A stretch of 64,000 nucleotides of DNA from Caprimulgus europaeus (Eukaryota > Chordata > Aves > Caprimulgiformes > Caprimulgidae). Each line of letters starts with the position of its first letter. The stretch's first letter is position 1. The stretch is taken from contig OU015526.1 in assembly GCA_907165065.1 (NCBI GenBank), forward strand, positions 71,633,723 through 71,697,722. Reading direction: 5' to 3'. This document shows, in pieces, positions 13,252 through 26,288 of the stretch. The position numbers were made by a program, and so were the translations under genes. The notes under the pieces were generated by a model. It was not told where the DNA came from. It saw only the letters and a program-made list of their open reading frames with translations, and made no database searches.

Positions 13252-14684
13252 AAACAACTGCTTTTGAAATGAGTATGTAGTGTCCATCCTATTTGAATTC
13301 ACCCGATGCCCTGATAATCAAAAGCGTTCTCATAACTGATAAAAAGAGATGAGATGAAAGCTGGATCTTGCGTGTAGACTCTCTTACCTTAAAACATAAT
13401 TAAAGAGGCTTGCAGTGAAACTGGAAAGCCCTGTCTGCTCCTCCTGGTGCTGTTTTCTTTTGATTAACCATTGTCATTCTTTGGCAAAAAGCTATAGTGC
13501 TACCCAAGCATATTAATCCAGCAGCTCTCACAAGCATAACAGGCATTCAAAATGTAGGTCAACCTCCCTTATATTCAAGAATCATAACTTATGCAATAGG
13601 TTTTTTATTATGTCATTGTCTGCTCTTATTATTGCAGCAAATGAAATATTTAGCACATAATTTATGCAAACTGGTACTGAAAAATTAATTACACAAGACT
13701 AAAGTTTTTTCTCTCAGGCTATCTCATGTACAGTAGAGAGAATTGAAAAGAGAGAACAAATAAAACACAGTATCATCCACAATGTGAAAAAAACAAACCA
13801 CAGGACTAATGTAAACATTAGAAGTGTCATGACTTTTTATAGTCTACAAAGGTACAGGTTTACTAAAGTCTTCATTTTACCAGAGTTCATAGTTTATTTC
13901 TAAAGCAAACTTTTATTCACCTTTTCCATTGTTTCTCTTAAAAGGTACCTATCAATGTACATTAATACACGTGAAAATGGCATTGAAGCAGTTCTGAAAT
14001 CTGCATTGTATTATTCGCTGTCTTTAGCAATACTAGTTTCAAGATGAAAAAAACCAACAAAACAGACCCAAAACCAAAAAGACCCCAACAAACAGATCAA
14101 ACTCAAAAGCATTACATTTTGGAATAAACTTATTTACTTTCAGTCATATTCCAAGAAAACTCTTAGAAATGAGAGGCCTGGAAGACCTAGGAATATAAAT
14201 CTTAAGTCTGCTCAGCACTCTAGTTCTGAAGACTTTTACACCCAGCAATTAGTATTTCAGGAAGACATTATTTATGTTAAGTTCTCAGTTCTTTCCTTTG
14301 TGTCTTCAACTGTGCTTGGAGAACACTAGGAAAGGAATATCTATAGTCACACGTGACACTGCTGTATTTTCAGGAAATCATTGTTTAGCAATATTATTCA
14401 GGACCAACACTGGTCATGATTTTATCTAGTCACATATTCCTTAACAAGTGGAAACATACAAGTATTTTGAATATTTTCTTGCTATTTCAGAGTTCAAAAT
14501 GGAATAATCTATTGTTTAGTAGATTATTTTTCAATTTATCAATGAAACTAATTAAGGAATATTGAAAATATAAAATTTGCATCAATAAATATGTAGTAAA
14601 TGATCTGAATTTCATAAAAAGTTAATTGAATTATATAAAACTTGAAAATATCTGGTTATTTCCAGCTGATTACAGTAAAATTCA

Positions 14685-14744
14685 GAGAGAGAAACACTAC
14701 TCTGACAATAAATTGAGAGAGAAACACTACTCTGACAATAAATT
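14685..14744. repeat. Perfect tandem duplication, 2 x 30 bp
   Basis: The unit starting GAGAGAGAAACACTACTCTG and ending ACAATAAATT occurs twice without mismatch (14685-14714 and 14715-14744). Identity of both copies implies a recent replication-slippage event or selection; the former is the simple reading. Confidence 0.95.
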
Positions 14745-15036
14745 AAGAGAAAATCAGAATGAATATTTCCTTTAATATTATCATTGAGCTCATCCTGTGG
14801 TGTGAGATAACAAAATACACTCTGAATATGTCACTATTTGATCTTGAAGGTTGTGTAACAGACAACTTCAATTATTCTCCCTTATCTGACAAAAGTATTA
14901 AGAAATTGCAAGAGATTTTTCAATTTGTCAGTCTCAAATACATGGAAATGTTGAAGCATGTCCCCATAGGATGTTTTTTTCTCTACACTACAGTTAAAAA
15001 TAGCTCTTTTCCTCTCCCACAGTGAGAGAGGAAGTG

Positions 15037-15058
15037 TTCTTAAAGTGCCCTTTAAGAA
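15037..15058. repeat. Perfect 9-bp hairpin, 4-nt loop
   Basis: TTCTTAAAG and CTTTAAGAA are exact reverse complements around TGCC. It is short enough to be chance. Confidence 0.6.
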
Positions 15059-16571
15059 TGATAAAATTGAGAATATGCAAATACACTCACAGTGACTGAA
15101 AATAACTTACATTTCTTCCGAAGTCTAAGATTTTCATTTATACTTAGTCTTAAATTTAAACTTAAATATCAAAACTTGTAAACATAATAAACATTAAACA
15201 ATAACTTATATGAAAGAAGTAATGTTGGATAGGTTGGTCAGATACTTCTATGAAAAAGAAGAATAATACCAGACAATAAGGAAGAAGTTATTATTCGCTG
15301 TTACACATTAACTTTCAAATACCTGTCATCAGTTATTAATTTCAGAAAACAAAACTATCTTGAGTCTGCTGCTATTAAAATAAAAAGGGTCAGTCCTCAG
15401 GAAACGATAACCTTTAATAAAGGTTTGAAACTTGACAAAAAGCTAAATAGAATGACAATTACTATAAAAGAAATATGAATACTGGGAAAATCAATGAATG
15501 CCCATGGTTCACATTGCAAAATAATGTTTTTCCTTTCAATTGTAGCCTCTTTGTTTCTCAAAGTTTTCACAATTGTTAAGAAGCGGTCTTCCCCAAATGT
15601 CCTGACGCAGTTGTAGAATAATCATTTTTGGACAATTTACAAGATTTTCCTATTACATTTATTAAGAGTGAGCTTTGATCGAAAATTATCTTCTATTTTT
15701 CATGTAAAAGAATTACTTGAGTTGATTTCAAAAAACTGAAAAGATATGGAGCATATTAAAATTTGTAACTATGATTTAAAAATAACAGATACTTATGAAA
15801 AATAAAACTGTGCATTTTAGAACAGGAAATTATATTTAAGACAAAAATGCAAGTATTTACTGAGGGAAACAAGGACTCTCTGAAGCATCCTATAGAATAA
15901 AGCACTGTCCCTTACATCTTATCTGATTTTAGGAATCTGCTTCTATGCATGACAGAAGTACTGCCATCATCAGGACTGAACATAGAGAAGATACTTAACT
16001 CTGGAAAAGAGCCTGCTTAATTAACATTCAAAATATTTAACTCTTTTTCATAGTTTACTACTTATAATAGAAACAATATTTCTCTGCTTTGAGGATAAAT
16101 ACACTAATATTTTTCAAGCAGGAACGTATCTGGTAAAAACTCATAATAACAAAACTTATTTTAATTGCCTGCCATTCAGTGATCAAAACAAGAAAGTATT
16201 CATCCAGCTGTTCATGAATTATACAAGATTCCAAATACTGGTTACTCATTGGGGTTCCAACTTATTTTCCATGTTAACTTGCAGAGTAGTTATATTTTTT
16301 CTGCTGTGCAGAAACTTAAAGAAAGCCCACACTTGTGTTCAGCCTCTATCCTTTGACTGTTTTTCATGGATTCTAGTATTCTGTGAATTCAGCTAAATGT
16401 TTGTTGTGAAATATGACAGTCTTCTACACTTGGCTTCCAAGCATCTTTTCATAGCTTACAGTGTTTGTCTGGAGAGGCAATATGCCATAAACTGTCCTTT
16501 CTTCTCACCTTAACAATATTACTGTTTAACATACACTTTTCAACCTTTACCTTCCCTACCTATGAAGATAA

Positions 16572-16604
16572 CTTTACAATTAAACAATTAGTTTAATTGT
16601 AAAG
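16572..16604. repeat. Perfect 14-bp inverted repeat, 5-nt spacer
   Basis: CTTTACAATTAAAC (16572-16585) and GTTTAATTGTAAAG (16591-16604) are exact reverse complements around AATTA. It has the same architecture as the hairpin at 11002-11040: short perfect arms and a five-base spacer. Confidence 0.85.
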
Positions 16605-16719
16605 ATGTTACATGACTTCTTAATAAATAATTGTGTTAAAAGAGAAGTGAGATATAATTTGAAGAGTTAGGATCTAAATAATTTTTATGAACAAAATCAT
16701 ATTCTCAATATCTAAAGAT

Positions 16720-17144
16720 TGTGTTGTTCCAAGACTGGACTGGCAATGCAGACCTCTTACGGACCTGCTTGTGTGCAAATACAGAATCAACTTTATTACA
16801 GATTTCTCCAACTAAATAGAATCTCAAACCTGAGGAAAGGCCCCTTTTATCCCCCTATAACAACCCGATTCATGTCCCTGATATAGCTTGTTGTTAATTA
16901 CCTTTTCTCCCTCTTGGCAGGGGTCTCACTCTCTCCTCTCAGTTCTTTGATCTCCTAGGTTTAGCCAGTCACATGTTGTTCATGACCAATGAGAATGTGC
17001 AGAGCCTATTCCCTGTGTGTCCTTTCCTTGATCTGTTGGTTTTTGGCAACTTCAGTGAACAGGGCAAAGTTGCACGTTTCCCAGGCTGTCTTTGTTAAAC
17101 AGGACACCACACTCCATATACATTGACATTGCCTCCATCAGACA
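16720..17144 (-). mobile_element. Probable antisense solo LTR, avian ERV (class II-like)
   Basis: Read on the minus strand, this block begins TGTCTGATGGAGG and has LTR landmarks in the expected order: an inverted CCAAT-type word (CTCATTGGTCATG), a TATA-like GGGATAAAAGGGG, then AATAAA within GTAATAAAGTTGATTC followed by a short tail ending in CA. It is more GC-rich than its surroundings. No clear target-site duplication was found, so the exact ends are tentative. No internal retroviral sequence flanks it, consistent with a solo LTR. It is a fossil of moderate age. Confidence 0.55.
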
Positions 17145-18878
17145 TACCTCATACTAATGAAGTAGCTGAAATCAAGAAAGAGATTTATCATTTCTTTATT
17201 CTACAAAAGTATTGTGAAGCTTCATTGATACTTACAAAGCATTTATTTCATTATCTTAGCTCATAGAACTTTATTAATTATTTACCCTCATTAAAATTCA
17301 TCTAAGACAAGTTTTAGTGCCATTTATATGTATCTTTACATGGAAATCTTTAAATGTTTGCATTATAAATACTACTAATAAACAAAAATAGAGAAATGTT
17401 TTTTTCAGTGGCAAATAGAAGTTAGTTAGGATATTTTATTGTTACCATTCTGCAGTACAGTAATTACAGTTCTCTAGTCTGTAATTATACCCACAGCATT
17501 TCTGAGGAGTTTGGCTTAATTTTAAACCTCAAAACTAAACAGCAAATTAATGAAAAGAAGGTTTTTCCATATGGGTAGAACACCCTATAATATAAGTTTG
17601 TTGTTTGGGGTGGGGGTTTTTTGTGTGTAGGTTTTTTGTTTGGGTTTTGTTTGTTTGTTTTATTTTTGAAGGTGGGTGTATGTGTATAACTTATTGATTT
17701 GATTTTATAACTTACCATTTGATTCTCCTTCAGATGTTCCCAATAACTGGGGTCTGCTTTACCACAGTAATGGTGATATATGTAGGCTATATACATAAAG
17801 GATATATCCTTTATAAACTCAAATTGTTTAGAAGTTAGTTCTCCAGGAACCAAACTATTGCAGTGAAATAGCCATTTTTCTGTCTATTTTAAAGGCACTG
17901 CTGCTTAAGAGGATTTGGTTTGGTTTTGCTTTAAAAGGGGGTTATTTAAAAAAAAACAACATGCAAAAAAAAACTGACACAAAAACCCCAAACCTCAAAG
18001 GCAACATTTTTAAATAGCAAAATACCAGCAAGGTACTACATGGACACTTAAGAAAAAGTATGCAATGCATTTACCATTTCTAGACAAAAAGTATTACAGT
18101 CTTTATGTAACAGAAGATTCTTAATTGTGTCTTCATCTGTCCTAGTCCTGAATATTGACTGTTGCTTTGCATTATCTTTATAGGATGAGGAAGGTGGAGG
18201 CAGGCATCTGGCTATGCAGCTGCATTTATTTTATTATTTAATTTTTTCTTTTCTATAATACCTAAAAATGCTATATTTAATATTAAGAGAAAAAAAATGT
18301 GTGCATATGCATTCAAAAAATAGCAAAGTTTCATAAGAAATATTTTCAGAGAGCTACATAAGAAAATTGTATCAAATCAAAATATAGCATTCATTAGAAA
18401 AAAAGGTATGATATGAGCTGAAGGGGAGAATATCTTTTATGAAGAGCTTAATCTTTTGGTTTTGTATTCTGGTAATAGAATCTTCGTGTATTGCATTATC
18501 AAATCATTTATTAGTAGCAGATGCCTATCTAATGTCACATTTGACCTTAAATGTATTGCAAATTGTACCTACTAGCTTTTATTTTTTTAAAATTGAAGGC
18601 TACAAAAGGTTCATTTTCTGAAGTTGGATTTGTACATTAACGGTTATTGAAGCTATTGTTGCAGAGGGAAAGGAAAAGCTCTTAACAGCCTTCCTCTGTC
18701 ATCATGAACCCAAGGAAAGGCTTTAGATTAACCTGAGCAAAACAGAAATTTTAGAATATATATTGATTTTCTTCCTTTTTAATGCTCCCATAAATCATAA
18801 TCATCATGTGCCATGCCTATGTGCCCATGATTCTGGTAGCTATAATCTAATCTTATAACTCAAGCCCTCCAGAAAATA

Positions 18879-18902
18879 ATATATATATATATATATATAT
18901 AT
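18879..18902. repeat. (AT)12 microsatellite
   Basis: Twelve perfect AT dinucleotides, followed by a T-run. Confidence 0.95.
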
Positions 18903-21190
18903 TTTTTTTCTTTTTACTTATGCATTTTCCACCACTTCCGCTCTAGCTCTTCCTCCCTACTCTCCCAAGAATACAGCTGATTGGAGTCAGGATGATAACA
19001 TCTCAAGGTCATCCAAAAGGACTGATAAAAAGCAGGAATTGTGTGAACTCTAGGGTGCCTACACATGTATTCTTTTAGAAAAGAACTGTTTTTTTGGTTT
19101 TTTTTTTTTATTGACATACTCAAGTCTTTGTGCCCTTTAGACTGAAGAAACCAATTAGCAACCTGCATCTCAGACTGTTGTACATTATTTCTTCTGGTCT
19201 GTACTTGAAACTACTTGCTTCAACTGCACTACAAGTATTTGAAGGATTTATTTTTTTTTATTATTATTTATTTTAATGATAATACATTTTTCACAAATTA
19301 TGGCAATTATCAACTCTACTTTGGAGGTATGGTGACCTTCTTTGTGCTAACATATCTTTCATTCCATAAAGAGAAAAACAAAATGGCAGTTCTCTATTGA
19401 GAGAATTAGACTCTCATTAAAGCAGGGACTAGACTCAATATTTAGTGGCCTTACTGTGGAGAATGTTTTATACACTATTTTTAGGAGTTGAGAAAAGGGA
19501 AGAGCAAGATATACTGAACGAAGATCAGAATAAGACCATAACTTAATGAGTCAATACTTATCCCATGACCTAACAGACTTTCAGAAAGAAATAACTGATG
19601 TTAACGCTCTTTCTTTCCATTCTGTGCCTCCTTCCCAAAAGCCAGTGCAATTGCTGGCATACTCTTCTTCTTCATCAGCCACCAGCACCAGAAGTTTCGT
19701 GTGCTGTAATGTGAATTACACTTTACCCTGACTGCAGGTACACAGGGCAAACAGCTTTGCTCTTGGATCATGCACCTCAGTTTATTCACCAGCGTCTTTC
19801 ACAGTGCTTGAGGTATATGCCAAACCAAAGGCATCTCAATTGAATAATAGCAGTTTGACACCTTTCTTCTCACCAACTTTGAATTCTTTATGGAAATATC
19901 ATGACATTATCCAAAAGCATTCACTAGCTGAGCTGAATTAAACAGATAGAAGCCAAAGACAGCAACCCCACAGGAATTTGAACAGATAAAATGTTTCTAA
20001 TTTATGCAGACATTAAAGCATGACTTGCTGGCAAGTCAAATTGACCAAAACAATGAGGTGAGGATTTGATTTTACTCCATTCTGCAGAGGTGCCATTACC
20101 TTTTCATCAGGCTACTGTGATGTTCAGTAGAGTATTGTTTTTTATTTTTCCCTCAGAATAACAATTGCTGCATTATGAGTTGCTTAAATATTCATTCAGG
20201 CTTCAGAGCTAGGAAAAATCTCCAGACCAAAACTAAAATCTGATGAAACTCCTTTCATTTTTTGGTGGTGTAATCAGAGATGTGGAAGAAAAAAAAATCA
20301 ACCACCTGTCTGCTAAAGTAGGGCAGAGCTACAGTGCAAGCCTACACAGATCTGCAGAGTGAAAACAATAGAAATAAGGACATAATGAAAAACAATTATC
20401 TGACTTGTTCACTTTGTTGATTCACTTTCTAAAAAAGCTAAAACTGTTAGGTGAATGTAATTTTCTTACTAATTATAGATTATAAAAATACATGATGTAT
20501 TTGCTATTATCCTATGATTCAAAGTTTATCTTCACCTTAAAAACACACCATTTTTTTAAGATTAAAAAGGTACACTTTATTTAACATTTCAGGCTTGAGT
20601 CTCTGTCACCTAATACCTTTCATAGCTGTTTGCTTCATCTAAGCTTAATATGCTACTACTCAGGTTCAGTAGCATTTTCAACTTGCTCTACACTGTTTAA
20701 GAAAACATCAAAAAATCTGCACAAGATGTACAGAAAAGAGAATGAGAATGCTTATGCATAAAAAAAATTAATCTTCTGATAATAAAAAGTGAAGTCACAC
20801 ATTCAGAAGTGTTTCATTTTTGGCGTGTGTGAACAATTTCTAACATTGAACTGCTTTCATGATTAAACCAGTTTCTGTGCAAGTTAAGGTCTGTCTGCCA
20901 ACTTCTTGCCATGATATATTCCATTTTACACAAAATATATTTGCATATACAAGAAAAATAATGAGTTACAGACAGAATTCAAACCAGTCATATTCTTCCC
21001 CCCCTTCCCAGTTTCCCAGTTTCAACTCATCACAACAACTGACAACATCAGGTCAGATAATTCCACAATATCAACAACAAATGAAACTGAAAGAAACCAA
21101 CCAAGACCTGGAGCCAGTGAAGAAAACTACACTCTATTGCTTTTTCCTCATGCTTTTTTTTTCCTTTTCTTTTTTTACAACCCATCCAGA

Positions 21191-21214
21191 GGGGAAAGGG
21201 GAAGGGGAGGGGGG
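21191..21214 (+). other. G-quadruplex-capable motif
   Basis: Four G-runs of at least four Gs are separated by AAA, AA and A, ending in a run of six Gs. It satisfies the G4 rule (four runs of at least three Gs, loops of 1-7) with unusually short loops in an otherwise AT-rich region. Whether it folds in vivo is unknown. Confidence 0.8.
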
Positions 21215-24200
21215 AAGAGAAGGGAAGCAGAGTATTAACACTGGCTGGTAAGAAAAGCACTTAAGCAGGATTAACCTCAAGGTTGAAAGGAAAGGAAAAG
21301 TTTCTCTTCCTTCCACTCATATTCTCTCCCTTCTGTTTTTCCCTGATTTTCCCTTTGTTCATCCTCCCTGTCCTACACGCTGACCACACAGTATACATCT
21401 CTGAAAGTGTCAGCTCCTGTTACCTCCCTTTTTATCCCAGTAACCCTTCCATCTTTTAGCAGGAATGATGGCTCTTCTTCCATTCCTTGATCTCCTTTAG
21501 CCCAGGGACAGAGAAGCAGAATAGTACCCAGTCAGAGGATAGTCTCACCTTGGTGAGAAGGCACTCATTTAAACTGGGCTAGCTAGAGACCAAAGTAAAA
21601 CTAGCAGATGAACACATTCATATAAATCTTACTCATGCCATTTAAAGTGTAGTACCTCATGCCATCTATGAGACACAACAGATTAAGTCACTGCTTTGTT
21701 ATAAACATTTTGAGGTTTGATTGGACATAAATTTAACTTCTTTAGTAGTTAGTAAAGTTACAAACTACAAGATAAAATTGATAAGCGCGTCAAAATTCAG
21801 TATATAAACAAGGTGGAAGTACCCATGCTATAATTTACAGAGTATTCAAGACTTTAAAATACTAACAATTCACTCAAATTACAAAGACAGTAACGAGATG
21901 TAAAAAGGCAAAACATCGAAAAACTCTCATGCAAAGACTGCAACTGGATGAAGGAAAGTCATTGATTTAATCTAATCTGGCATTTTTCTCCTCTCTGAAA
22001 GGAAACCATATATCTACACAATGTCCTCACAGAACACAACAGTTGGAAGAGAAAGAGGAAATTAACTGATCTAAGTCTCCCAGGAAATCTTTGAAAAGAT
22101 AATGTTATCCTATTCTATTGCTCACTTCATTCCTATTAAGCAGATAATACCTTAATTCAAATATTAAGAGCTTATATTTTCATCTAGAGATTATTATTTT
22201 TTTTTTAATCTAGAATATTTAAAAAGGATGACCAGAGGGCAGTATTCCTTTTTTAAACCAAAAATCAGAGACAGCCTTATTGATCTGACCAGGTGGTTAC
22301 ACAGATATCACGTCAAGGCTAGAAATAGAATCTATGTCTTATTTCACAATATAAGGTAATACACATGCACTAGTGACATTTCTCATCTAGCTTCTCCACT
22401 AGGATATTAGATTTCTAAAAAGGTATCTATATTAAAAGACAATTAGGTTTGGAAATCAAACATTGAAAATTCAAGAAACAGGAGAATTGATGTTTTCAGT
22501 GCTTGATACTCTTCCGTGTAACATTTATGTTGTATTTTCTAATTTTAAATGAACAATGGCAGGCTCTTTTTGGCCCCCAGATATGACTGTGTAGGCCAAA
22601 AATATTTTTAAAAGATCTATTCACAAGATGGAATAGGTGTTCTTTTTAAAAAATATCTGTCTTTATATCATGAAAGAAAATATACGTAAAGTACATTTAA
22701 AATTATTGCTGGAGGTCACTTGAGAGGCTCCATCACCACCTTCAGATATTCACAGAGAAGAATGTAGGCTGTTAGGAATCAGTACTACCAGGACTGCAGG
22801 ACTGAATGTGAAAGTCTCAGACATTAAACAGCTTCTGCATGCAGTTTAAAGTGTTAAAACTCAGGTTGCACTGAATTTAAATTCTATTATTTCGTAACTT
22901 TGGAGAACTTGATTTCCCAGTCTCACATTTTTAAACATATTTGCTACTGGTACAATTTTTAAAAATGTTTAAAAAGCATCTAGACACAATATTGTATTTG
23001 TTAAATTCATTTACAAAAGCCTGTAGAAGGTTAAACCAGCTTGAGATATGAGTTTGTTTAGCACGCCTCCATAAATTAACAAAAAGCACATTTAGAATTT
23101 CAAATCCACATGGAATTTGATACAAAATATAATATCAAAAAGATGTTCTCTTTCAGAAGGCCTTTTATTTTTCCTTGCTGGCAACATGTGCTGCAGGCTA
23201 AAACTTTTGTACAGACAGGTAAATACCAGCTATTCTGCGAGTGAAACCTTTCTATTTCCTACAGATTGACACTTGCAGTCTTAGGCAAATCCTTGACCTC
23301 TGGCACACCCTCCCACCCTCCCAGCTTCCTGGGGGTCCTGATGGAAGCTTCTCAGTGACAATCACACAGTGCACTGCACCTGATAATCCATGCTGGCGAT
23401 AATAATTCTTTCTATGGCAGCTACATATTTAAGTGCAGCTTAGAAACAAGAGTTGTTCTGCTTGTGGAGCAGCAATGGCACACTCTCATTTGGCGCAGGG
23501 AGGTTGTCTAACACAGGATAATCATGTCCTCTCCCACTACCATTCCACTCACTGCTCTTGTAGGCTGGATCAATGGCAAAAAATTCTGAAGGGGTCTGAA
23601 CTATGCAGTGCTTATCTGCAAAAAAAACCTATCATGAGCTACTATCCACAAAAATTAATCAGACTTCACTTCATGACATTAGCATATATAACAAAGATCT
23701 GAAAGTTATGTTTAGATTGGCTCTTGGAGGGTTTATATCTGAATGGAGCTCAAAGTCTCTCCCACTGAAATTCTTACACATCTTTGATGGACACATTTTC
23801 ACACCATGCACAGAATCATGACTCAAAACTCTTACTGTGAAGAGGTCACATAGCAAGATTGAGTGAAAGTTGTAGTTTGACACTGTGTTTTAGTATCTAT
23901 GTTGTTTACCTATCACTAGCATTGACCAAGCCTGGAAAGCACAAGAGGAAATTTATATATAGAAATATCTCATGGTTTCAAGTGGCTTGGATTTGAATGT
24001 TGATTTCCCCATTTGTATTGTTCTAATACTTGAAAAAATAATATTTAGAGGAAAATTCTATGGTATAAATAAAATCTGAAGTTATTTTAGACTTAATTCT
24101 AGCAAAAAATATTTGGGGGGTGTTTTGGGTTTTTTTTTTCAGACACAATTTGCATTCCTAAGAGTTTCTCCCCATTTTTACAGGGCAAGGTGTTCTTCAC

Positions 24201-24825
24201 CTATTATCCTTGTTAAAGTTTTCATACATTGTTGCAAAAGTGACAATGTTAAGGGAAACTAATATCTCTCCAGCCAGTTTCTCCTGAAGACTTCATGCAA
24301 CTGGTAAGAACATGGTGTATCTTATCAGCTGCAGTGTGTCCAGGCAGCATAAGAAAAATGAAGTAGAAGGAATTTCAAAATGATGAAGAAAGGCAAAAAA
24401 GTGTTCACATTGCTGTGGACGCAATAGCTAGGTGCTAAGATGGTTTTCATGGGACTACATTTGTGTACTAAGATAAACTTGTCTCTAAGGTAAAATAGAA
24501 CAGTCTGTGCAGCAGCAAGTCTAATTTGATTGATGAGCATTCACATAATAGCTTACATCTTTTCACATAAGGAGAGGAATTTTTAGCATAAATAGACAGA
24601 ATGAAAGAGTTCTGTTTGTGTACTGGTGTCTCTTGTCTGTTCCAAGAGCTGCATCTCTGATAAGAAAATGATAGCTGAACTCTGCATATAATGAGAGTTC
24701 AGAAAAATCCTAAAGGATAGTTTATAAAATGCAACAGATAGTGGTGTTCTATCAGTCCCTTTATGACTGCTAATGAAGGTTTTAATTCAGCTAGACTATC
24801 AGTTCTGAGTTTATTCTGGGTACGG

Positions 24826-24973
24826 GGAAGGAAGGAAGGAAGGAAGGAAGGAAGGAAGGAAGGAAGGAAGGAAGGAAGGAAGGAAGGAAGGAAGGAAGGA
24901 AGGAAGGAAGGAAGGAAGGAAGGAAGGAAGGAAGGAAGGAAGGAAGGAAGGAAGGAAGGAAGGAAGGAAGGAA
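24826..24973 (+). repeat. (GGAA)37 perfect microsatellite
   Basis: One hundred and forty-eight bases of uninterrupted GGAA, 37 copies. The encoded Gly-Arg-Lys-Glu type open frames on this strand, and the Pro-Ser-Phe-Leu ones on the other, are artefacts of the repeat. GGAA is the core of ETS-family binding sites. Confidence 0.99.
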
Positions 24974-25865
24974 ATGTTGCATTTCTGTTTTCAGTTTGTG
25001 TTTAGAAGGGCACCTGGAAACCTGCATATCAGAAGGGACATGCCTTGCTTAGAGGGAACTATAAGCAAAAGCAAGCTATGCAACACCTTTTTATCTCTTG
25101 AACAAAGATAGGAGAGGAATATATTGTAATGGAGGGAAGATACCAATGTTTTGTTTCCAAGGTGATTAAAGAGTGGAAAGCCTTAAAAAAAATAAAAGAA
25201 AAAGCAAGAGAAACAGATAACAGTAAAAGACATACAGAATGAGAAAAAGAACTAAAAATCTGCAGAAATCAGCACTCTACCAGTAAGCATCCTGAACATA
25301 CAGATGGATTAAAATGTTCTAAAGGTAGTTGGAGGCATAAAGGACTATTTTCCTGTTCAAAAATACACTTAATTATATTTCTCAAAATAAGCCAGACTGA
25401 ACCAGAGTGTAAAGACAGTCGGAGAAAGAGGTCCTAAATTCTAATACTAATGTTATGTGGTATGATTGCTGCGTGATTGAGAACATTCACTCCTTTTTTC
25501 TAATTTTATGTCCATATATGTAACACAAATAGCATGAATGCTGTCAATCTCAAACATGTCTTGAGCATTTAATGCATACACATCTTTGTACATCTTAAAT
25601 ATTTTATTTGTATTAAACTGAATTAATTAATCAAGCTGAAAATGACCAAATCTTTTGTAATGTAATTCTAAAGCAAAATGTTCTAAACCATCACCCATGG
25701 AAGACCATGCAAACTATGAAGTCATTGAAAAAAAGAACCAAACTATTAACAGAATATTGCTTACCTCCTGAGTTATGTCTATTAGGTCTATTTTTTGTTA
25801 CTGGCTAAAACAATTTTAGTGTAATATTAAAACTATAGCTATTAGGAAGCTATACTTCAAGTTTT
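24974..25865. other. Single-copy AT-rich DNA, nothing recognised
   Basis: No gene, RNA or repeat was seen between the GGAA array and the next CR1 copy. Confidence 0.5.
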
Positions 25866-26288
25866 CATAGAATCAGAGAATGTTGTGAGTTGAAAGGGAC
25901 CCACAAAGATCATCAAGTCCAATTCTTGTCCTAGCATACGACAGTCGCAAGATTCAGACCACGTATCAGCCTGACGTTGTCAGGCTTGGTGTCATGACTA
26001 CCTCCCTGGGGAGCCTATACCAGTGCTCCACCCACCACCATTTGATTGAAGAACCTTTTCCTAATGGCCAACCTAAACTTTCCCTGGTACATCTTCCTGC
26101 CATTTCCTCTGGTCTTATCACTGGTTGTCAGAGAGAAGATCAGTGCCTGCCCCTCTTACCCTTGTGAGGAAGTTATAGACTGCAATGAGGTCTGCTCTCA
26201 CCATCTTCTTCTCCAGGCTGAACAAACCAAGCAACTTCAGCCTCTCCTCATATGGCTTCCCCTCTAATCCCTTCACTAATTTTGTGGA
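25866..26288 (-). mobile_element. CR1 LINE fragment, 3' part
   Basis: The plus strand starts CATAGAATCAGAGAATG (CR1 terminal repeats in reverse), then AGTTGAAAGGGACCCACAAAG and ATCATCAAGTCCAATTC. It continues through TTTTCCTAATGGCCAACCTAAACTT-like and CTCCAGGCTGAACAAACCAA-like words that are the antisense of the ORF2 C-terminus ([11 protein letters not shown] region). The 5' end is lost near CTTCACTAATTTTGTGG. No intact frame remains. Confidence 0.93.

Larger units (their letters stand above)
13252..16719. other. AT-rich single-copy DNA with small tandem and inverted repeats
   Basis: No gene was recognised. The short frames lack domain-like content. It contains the 30-bp tandem duplication at 14685-14744, a 9-bp hairpin at 15037-15058 and the 14-bp hairpin at 16572-16604. 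Block 13560-13700 is rich in TAAT words. Confidence 0.4.
17145..24825. other. AT-rich single-copy DNA, low-complexity T/G tracts
   Basis: No gene or transposon was recognised. It contains a T/G-rich tract at about 17600-17670, the AT repeat at 18879-18902 and the G-rich motif at 21191-21214. The open frame at 20859-21251 (130 codons, plus strand) has a Ser/Gln-rich peptide running into a low-complexity G-rich tract. It has no recognisable domain and no start context, and I do not call it a gene. Confidence 0.4.

Noticed and set aside
20859-21251. 130-codon open frame with a Ser/Gln-rich peptide
   Set aside because: No domain, no start context, and it runs into a G-rich low-complexity tract; compatible with chance.
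22030-22085. CR1-like words (CAGTTGGAAGAG, CTGATCTAAGTCTCCC)
   Set aside because: Resemblance is loose and there is no terminal repeat; probably coincidence.
24763-25027. Gly-Arg-Lys-Glu and Pro-Ser-Phe-Leu repeat proteins
   Set aside because: Artefacts of the GGAA array.
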